A stretch of DNA of 64,000 nucleotides from Anabaena cylindrica PCC 7122. GTDB lineage: Bacteria; Cyanobacteriota; Cyanobacteriia; Cyanobacteriales; Nostocaceae. A program made the position numbers and the translations under genes. The DNA lies in NCBI RefSeq assembly GCF_000317695.1, contig NC_019771.1, positions 1,382,001-1,446,000 on the forward strand, given 5' to 3'. Positions 58,628 to 64,000 of this stretch are shown here, piece by piece; the first letter of the stretch is position 1; the number at the start of each line of letters is the position of its first letter. Below the pieces are notes generated by a model, which saw nothing but the letters and a program-made list of their open reading frames with translations, had not been told where the DNA came from and ran no database searches.

Positions 58628-60153
58628 TTAACCTTCATGAATTAATTGCAGCAAAGCCTCAGTTGATATCTTACCACTCATATCAGTACCTTCCAATAAA
58701 CTATCCGCCAAATCTCGCTTGTGGTGATGTAATTCCACAATCTTGTCCTCAATAGTATCCTTAGCGACCAAGCGATAAATTGTTACCGGACGTTGTTGCC
58801 CAATCCGGTGAGCGCGGTCAGAAGCTTGATCTTCCACAGCGGGATTCCACCAAGGGTCTGTATGGATCACGTAATCAGCGGCGGTTAGATTCAGTCCTGT
58901 ACCCCCAGCTTTCAAACTAATGAGAAAAACATCCCCATCCCCCGCTTGAAAGGCATCCACGCTTCTTTTCCGTTCTGCCATTGGGGTACTACCATCTAAA
59001 TATTGATATTTAATACTTTGTTTATCCAGATAATCGCGGATGATGTGCAGATGGTCAACAAACTGGCTAAACACCAACGCCTTATGGCGATTTTCCAGCA
59101 GTTCATCCAGCACCTCACCAAAAAGTTGCAACTTAGAACTAGATAACTCAGTATCAGGCATTACCAAACTCGGATTACAGCAAGCACGACGTAGTTTCAT
59201 AATCTCCGCTAAAACTTGCAAATGCTTCTGTCCTGCATCTGCATTACTTTCAGTTAGTTTAGATATAGCTTGACGACGCAAAGCCTCATAAAATGCTTTT
59301 TCCTCTTTACTCAACTCCACATGAAGCAGAATTTCAGTTCGGGAAGGCAATTCTTCTAACACCTGATTTTTTGTGCGTCGTAATAAGAATGGTTGAATTA
59401 GCTTTTTCAGTTTATTACGTGCTTGTTTATCCTGATATTTCTCAATAGGATTTGCAAAGCGTTGATTAAAGCTTTCAAAAGAACCCAATAACCCAGGATT
59501 AATAAAGCGGAACAAATTCCACAACTCACCGAGATGATTTTCAATGGGAGTTCCAGTTGTAAGCAGTTTAAAACTAGATTTCAGGTTCATGGCTGCCTGG
59601 GAACGTTTAGTAGACATATTTTTGATAGCCTGGGCTTCATCTAGCACTATTGTTTGCCAATCTACTTGAGCAAGCATCTGAGATACTTCTTCCTGTTGCA
59701 ATAAACCATAGCTACATATCAACATATCCAATGGTTGTAAACCATCTAATAATTTTTGACGGTTAGCACCTGAAAATTGCATAATATTCAGAGTTGGAGC
59801 GAATTTTTGCGCTTCACTCACCCAATTCATACATACGGAAGTCGGGGCAATAATTAGAGTTGGACCTGCATGAGCATTTCTGAGGATAACAGCCAATGCC
59901 TGCACGGTTTTACCCAGTCCCATTTGGTCGGCTAAACAAGCACCTACACCCCAATGTGCTAAACGCGCCAACCAAAAGAAACCATCCATTTGATAGTCCC
60001 GTAATTCAGCTTGAAACGTAGACGGGAGTTCTGGTTGCAGGTCTTGTACTTCTTTGAGTTTCTGAATATGTGCTTTCCAATGTTTATCTGCTTTTAGCTT
60101 ACCTACCTCATCAACAAAATCCTCTAATCCTAATGTTGCTAAGGGGTGAAAAC
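58628..60153 (-). pseudogene. SNF2-family helicase gene, 5' part removed by Tn3 insertion
   Basis: The remaining frame is open from the transposon junction at 60153 to the stop at 58628, about 508 codons. It holds QAELRDYQMDGFFWLARLAH, Walker A in ADQMGLGKTVQALA, Walker B IVLDEAQAIKN, GTPIENHLGELWNLFRFINP, and in lobe 2 ISLKAGGTGLNLTAADYVIH and DRAHRIGQQRPVTIYRLVAK. This is the C-terminal motor of a HepA/SNF2-type helicase that in cyanobacteria is usually over 1,000 residues. The N-terminal part is separated by a Tn3-family element reaching beyond the window. It may still yield a truncated motor from ATG 59989. Confidence 0.88.
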
Positions 60154-60165
60154 GGGGTCACCGTG
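60154..60165 (+). repeat. Outer 12 bp of the Tn3 terminal inverted repeat
   Basis: GGGGTCACCGTG, the GGGG start being a Tn3-family hallmark. It adjoins helicase coding sequence on the left and the intron 3' end on the right. Joined to 62561-62586 it gives exactly 38 bp. Confidence 0.8.
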
Positions 60166-62560
60166 GTCGGGTAGCAGGACTATATCGCTATAATCCCGCC
60201 CCCTCAGAACCGGACTTGCGCCTTACAACGCATCCGGCTCAAGCAAGTCACAAACTACTTATTGTTCCAGAATGTATTTGCTGATGACAGTACAGATGTA
60301 CGAGTTGTAGGTTGCCGTAATTGTCACCACCACCCTGCGATTTTGGCTTTTTATGATGAAGATGTAATTCCTCATCATTTAATAGAGATTCCCCGCATAC
60401 AGGACAGACATATTGTTGCCTTTGGGCTATCTTCTGCCTACTTTTGATTAATTCGGATTTAGTTTTAGCTGCCTGCCGTTTAATCCAGTAGTCTCTTAAT
60501 TTGGGGTCATCGGGTGATGATTTGCCTTTAACAAGAATGTGCCTTTCAATCTTGAACCAGGAAAATTTCAACAGATAGGCTCCGGTTTGTTTATTACCGA
60601 AAACCCATCGGTCAAATGGTCTATCAAGATTTAAATTCCCCCAGTATTTCGCCTTACGCCAGCTATCAGATTTATTTCGATGAGTGCGTTTGGCGTACAT
60701 TTTCTGCTTCTCATATAACCAGTGGTCAAGAGAATTGAAAATTTTTGAGGAAACCGCAGTTCGGAAGTAATTCGCTTGTCCTCGAATAATGGGATTGAGC
60801 TTTTTTATCACTGCATCTATTGACTTACCTTTACAGTTTAGCCATTCGGAACGCAGTTTACTCCGAATATTTAGCACAGACTTTTTACTAGGTTTGATTA
60901 ACAGCTTCCATCCAGTTTTAGTAGTTTGGTCTTTGTAGTGCCTGATATTGAAACCTAAGAAATCAAACCCTGCTGTGAGATGCGATATTTTGGTTTTCTC
61001 CTGAGAGAGGGTAAGCCCCCTGACTTGCATCCAATTATTAAGAATTTGAACAACATTTACTGCATCTTCTTCTGTTTCACAGAACACCACAAAATCATCG
61101 GCGTATCTCACCAAAGCTCTTGCTGCACGGAGTTCTCCGTCTTTGTTATATTTAACTCCCAGAGCAGATTCCATACCGTGCAGAGCTATATTTGCTAACA
61201 ACGGACTGACAACAGAACCTTGCGGTGTACCAGCATCTGTTGGATGCCAATAACCCGTTTCCATATATCCTGCTAGTAGCCATTGTTTAATTAATTCACG
61301 GGCTGGAAAACCTGTGATAAGCTCTAACAGAAAATTATGATAAATGTTGTCAAAACACCCTTGAATATCTGCATCTACCACCCATTTCTTCCGTTTATTT
61401 GGACGAGCGAGGTTATAGATACTTTGAATAGCATCATGGGGGCTGCGTCCTGGTCGGAAACCGTAACTTGACATGAGCAAAAATTGCTTCCCATTCGGGT
61501 TCTAAGGCATTTTTAACCATTGCCTGGATGGTACGGTCTTGTATTACTGGGATTCCTAAAGGACGTTTCTTCCCATTAGCTTTTGGGATGTAAATTCGTC
61601 GTGCTGGTGATGATTTCCAGGGAGAATAATCAGTTAATTTATCTACTAACTGACCCCTGGCTGTAGCAGTTTTGACTACTACTTTATCTATTCCTGGTGT
61701 GTTTCGACCTCTGTTATACTGCGTTACTTTTCTAACGCTGACTAGGCGATTAGAATAGCTACGCAACATCAGTTTCTGGAGAGAGCGTACCTTTTTCAGG
61801 TTGCCCTCAGTTTTTGCCCTAAAGATTCGCTGTCTCAAATTCCGCACAATTCGATTGGCTTTGCGCCAGTTGACACAATTCCAATCGGTCTGTCCCTTGG
61901 TTCGGTTTACAGTTGCCTGCATCTAACTTATACCTCGGTTTGAAATCATTACAACGGATATTGGTTGACTCACCTGCTTCCCGTCAGCACCTTTTCAAGT
62001 TAGGCATCTGCCCTATTCACCGGGTTATGGATTCCCCTTGCCTTTCGGCTGGTGACTTTCGCTTCTGGAAGCATCCTTGACCCACTGAAGAATTCGGCTC
62101 CCCTTACGGGTTGCTTACTGGGAAAATCCCAGACTTCATTGGGGTTACTACGTTACGCACGGATGAGATTTAATTGGGTAGGGTGTCCTCTCTACACCGG
62201 AGTATTTGGTGTCCCAGTTCAGCCAAATTGGAGGGGCTGAACCTTGACTGAATAATTTTGGGGTATTCAGTGCCTTTTACTCGTATCACCGTATCAGCCT
62301 TTTCGATGACCTTTTCTAACGATGCCTAAACAAGGATTCATTTACATTCACCCATCCAATCTTTCCTTTGCCCGGTTACATTTTTAGGCTAAATGCTTCC
62401 TTGGGCTTTACTTTCCGCTTCACACATCACCGTTACCAGTGGTGCATGGGAATGTTAGGAACAGTCTTGGACACCAGACTGGAGGAATCGGTTCCTCACT
62501 CATCTTTTGGAAGCTTTGCATATAGGGGCTTCCAACCCATCGTGCGCCATCGTGTCGCAC
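60166..62560 (-). mobile_element. Group II intron inserted in the Tn3 terminal repeat
   Basis: A 2,395-base intron on the minus strand. The 5' end is GTGCGACACG (from 62560). Domain 5 lies at about 60204-60237 (GAGCCGGATGCGTTGTAAGG, then CGCAAGTCCGGTTC), and domain 6 leads to a 3' end CTACCCGAC at 60166. In domain 1 a stem CTGAATA/TATTCAG (62248-62270) presents CCAAAA (62256-62261), an exact complement of the last six exon bases TTTTGG, the EBS1-IBS1 contact. It carries a reverse transcriptase frame in domain 4. It splices from RNA but leaves the transposon end split in DNA. Confidence 0.9.
60248..61922 (-). pseudogene. ltrA: Group II intron reverse transcriptase/maturase, frameshifted
   Basis: The first frame (61922-61434) has the RT0-2 region (NRTKGQTDWNCVNWRKANRI, SSPARRIYIPKANGKKRPLG). 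The second frame (61480-60248) continues with SYGFRPGRSPHDAIQ, the active-site YADDFVVF, AGTPQGSVVSPLLANIAL, a maturase X domain and an HNH endonuclease (CPVCGES and HLHHKKPKSQGGGDNYGNL). The two join by a one-base shift near a T5 run at about 61484 (EWEAIF versus MSSYGFRPGR). Unless the shift is an assembly error or slippage restores it, the protein is broken. Joined length would be about 558 residues, normal for the class. Confidence 0.88.
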
Positions 62561-62586
62561 CCAAAACGGGAAAATTGTACGCTAAG
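62561..62586 (+). repeat. Inner 26 bp of the Tn3 terminal inverted repeat
   Basis: CCAAAACGGGAAAATTGTAC followed by GCTAAG. The GCTAAG inner end and the central ACGGGAAAA are typical of Tn3-family 38-bp repeats. Confidence 0.8.
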
Positions 62587-62612
62587 GCTGAAACCATTAT
62601 CCATTAAGGATT

Positions 62613-64000
62613 TCAGCGATACCTATTTTCCTTAACTCGCAAAGGGCGCAACTTGTCAAAGCTGATTGCCTGCTTCAAATTCCAGACATAATCACCTGTA
62701 AGATTGATATGTTCCCAACCCAAAGGTGATAAATGTTGCAAATGCTCTTCAGGAATATCCATACCCTGTTGTTTCAAATGCTCAACAGCCTTTTCTATGT
62801 ACACCGTATTCCATACAACAATCGCCGCCACCACCAAATTCAACCCACTAGCCCGATAAAATTGGTCTTCATAAGAGCGATCGCGCACCTCACCCAGACG
62901 ATTAAAAAACACCGCCCTTTTCAGAGTATGTTTCGCCTCACCCTTATTTAGCCCCGCAGTCGCTCGTCGTCGTAACTCAGGACTCTGCAACCATTCCAAA
63001 GTAAACAAAGTCCTCTCAATTCTCCCCAACTCCCGCAAAGCTAAAGCCAAACGATTCTGACGAGGATAAGAAGCCAATTTCCGCAACATTAAAGAAGCCG
63101 TGACCGTCCCCGTGCGAATTGAACTAGCAAGCCGGAGAATCTCATCCCAAGAATCCTCAATCAACTTCACATTAATCTTGCCACCTAACAAAGGTGACAA
63201 AACCTCATCAGCAGAAGTAGACTCAAAAGTATACAACTTCTTATCAGGTAAATCGCGCATTCGTGGAGCAAATCTAAACCCCAGCAGATGACACATCGCA
63301 AACACCTGCTCAGTATAGCCGCTTGTATCAGTGTAATGCTCCTGAATCTGCAAATCACTCTCGTGATACAACAAACCATCTAAAACATAACTAGCATCCC
63401 TGACCGTTGCATTAATCACCTTCACATGAAAAGGCACATATTGGTCAGAAATATGCGTGTAAAAAATCACGCTTCTATCCTTACCATATTTAGCATTAAT
63501 CTCTTCATTAAAACTGCGGTGTCCACCAGCTTTAAAACGCTGACCATCAGACGAAGAAGTAGTCCCATCACCCCAATAAGCAGCAAAAGGAACTTGTGCC
63601 TGGAAATTTACCACCTCTGCCAAAGCCTGAGAATAAGTCTCATCTCGAATATACCAATCAGCCACCCAAGCTAAACGCTCAAAAGACATTCCTTGAGTAG
63701 CATCTGCCATGCGCGTTAAACCCAGATTAATCCCATCAGCAAGCAACGCACTCAACAAAACCACCTTATCTTCTACTTCTGTTCCTGAATATAAATGTGT
63801 AAAATGTTTAGTGAAATGCGTCCAAGAATCAACTTCCACCAACAAATCAGTCAGCTTAATTCTCGGCAATAAACTAGAGACTTTTCGACTTAATTCATCA
63901 ACCTCAGTCGGAACAGCATTGCTCAAAGGAGTAATAATTAACCGCTCATCTTCTATTCTGACATCAACCAATTTATCCTCTGCCATTAAATCAGAAACAA
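62613..64000 (-). CDS. tnpA: Tn3-family transposase, C-terminal part (runs off the window)
   Basis: The frame is open through the window edge (VSDLMAEDK), so only about the last 462 residues of a roughly 1,000-residue DDE transposase are visible. Characteristic segments are YWGDGTTSSSDGQRFKAGGH (second catalytic Asp region), THISDQYVPFHVKVINATVR, LLGFRFAPRMRDLPDKKLYT, and GEAKHTLKRAVFFNRLGEVR leading to LSPLGWEHINLTGDYVWNL at the end. It is intact in this part. It acts on the 38-bp ends, but the end nearest to it is split by an intron. Confidence 0.95.
   Translation of the reverse strand, partial: VSDLMAEDKLVDVRIEDERLIITPLSNAVPTEVDELSRKVSSLLPRIKLTDLLVEVDSWTHFTKHFTHLYSGTEVEDKVVLLSALLADGINLGLTRMADATQGMSFERLAWVADWYIRDETYSQALAEVVNFQAQVPFAAYWGDGTTSSSDGQRFKAGGHRSFNEEINAKYGKDRSVIFYTHISDQYVPFHVKVINATVRDASYVLDGLLYHESDLQIQEHYTDTSGYTEQVFAMCHLLGFRFAPRMRDLPDKKLYTFESTSADEVLSPLLGGKINVKLIEDSWDEILRLASSIRTGTVTASLMLRKLASYPRQNRLALALRELGRIERTLFTLEWLQSPELRRRATAGLNKGEAKHTLKRAVFFNRLGEVRDRSYEDQFYRASGLNLVVAAIVVWNTVYIEKAVEHLKQQGMDIPEEHLQHLSPLGWEHINLTGDYVWNLKQAISFDKLRPLRVKENRYR

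Larger units (their letters stand above)
60154..64000 (-). mobile_element. Tn3-family transposon, one end (continues past the window)
   Basis: The end is a 38-bp terminal repeat of Tn3 type. It begins GGGGTCACCGTG (60154-60165) and finishes ACGGGAAAATTGTACGCTAA-G, but the two parts are 2,395 bases apart because a group II intron sits between them (60166-62560). A Tn3 transposase gene lies just inside. The element disrupts an SNF2 helicase gene. Its other end, resolvase and 5-bp target duplication are not visible. Confidence 0.85.

Noticed and set aside
62052..62607. Plus-strand small genes in the 62-kb region
   Set aside because: These frames lie in the RNA domains of the group II intron on the opposite strand and encode no plausible protein.

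Overview
The window looks like a filamentous, probably heterocyst-forming cyanobacterium (Nostocales). Signs are repeated GCGATCGC (HIP1-type) octamers, heptanucleotide tandem repeats, tiny dispersed palindromic repeats inside and between genes, a treZ-treY-treH cluster in the order known from Nostoc/Anabaena, a PAP/fibrillin remnant and a DUF4347/RTX giant surface protein. The DNA is AT-rich by eye. No rRNA, tRNA or CRISPR array was recognised.

Layout. 1-5.4 kb: a DMT-family transporter with a damaged start, a WGR protein with a C-terminal galectin-like fold, small hypotheticals, a broken PAP/fibrillin gene and a VOC protein. 5.8-10 kb: a leftward cassette of an SNF2/RapA-like helicase and two unknown partners. 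10.3-12.9 kb: a DUF1186 protein and two toxin-antitoxin pairs (HepT/MntA and Doc/AbrB-type). 13.0-16.6 kb: a Tn554-like element (two tyrosine recombinases plus TnpC) bounded by a 24-bp inverted repeat, with tnpA and tnpC broken. 16.6-19.2 kb: gene decay (Uma2, two small genes, an integrase tail) around an HSDR_N-type nuclease. 19.2-25.7 kb: trehalose synthesis and breakdown genes. 26.2-26.4 kb: a compact structured RNA resembling HEARO/IscB omega RNA without its protein. 26.6-47.3 kb: one reading frame of about 6,900 residues encoding a secreted multidomain RTX protein that carries two solute-binding-protein (AapJ-like) domains.

47.5-50.2 kb: a decayed ISL3-family IS and a tyrosine recombinase. 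50.8-58.5 kb: an ArsC/Spx-like protein, a MoxR AAA ATPase with a VWA metallopeptidase-like partner, an XRE regulator with an ImmA/IrrE protease and, divergently, a two-gene operon of a PD-(D/E)XK nuclease and a long prokaryotic Argonaute with a complete DEDD set. 58.6-64 kb: an SNF2 helicase gene cut by a Tn3-family transposon whose terminal inverted repeat is itself split by a 2.4-kb group II intron.

How the parts work together: the trehalose genes form one pathway (maltooligosyltrehalose synthase, trehalohydrolase, trehalase). The Argonaute and nuclease overlap by 4 bp and probably act together in defence, inside a stretch rich in defence-type and mobile genes. The giant protein is likely exported by a type I system encoded elsewhere.
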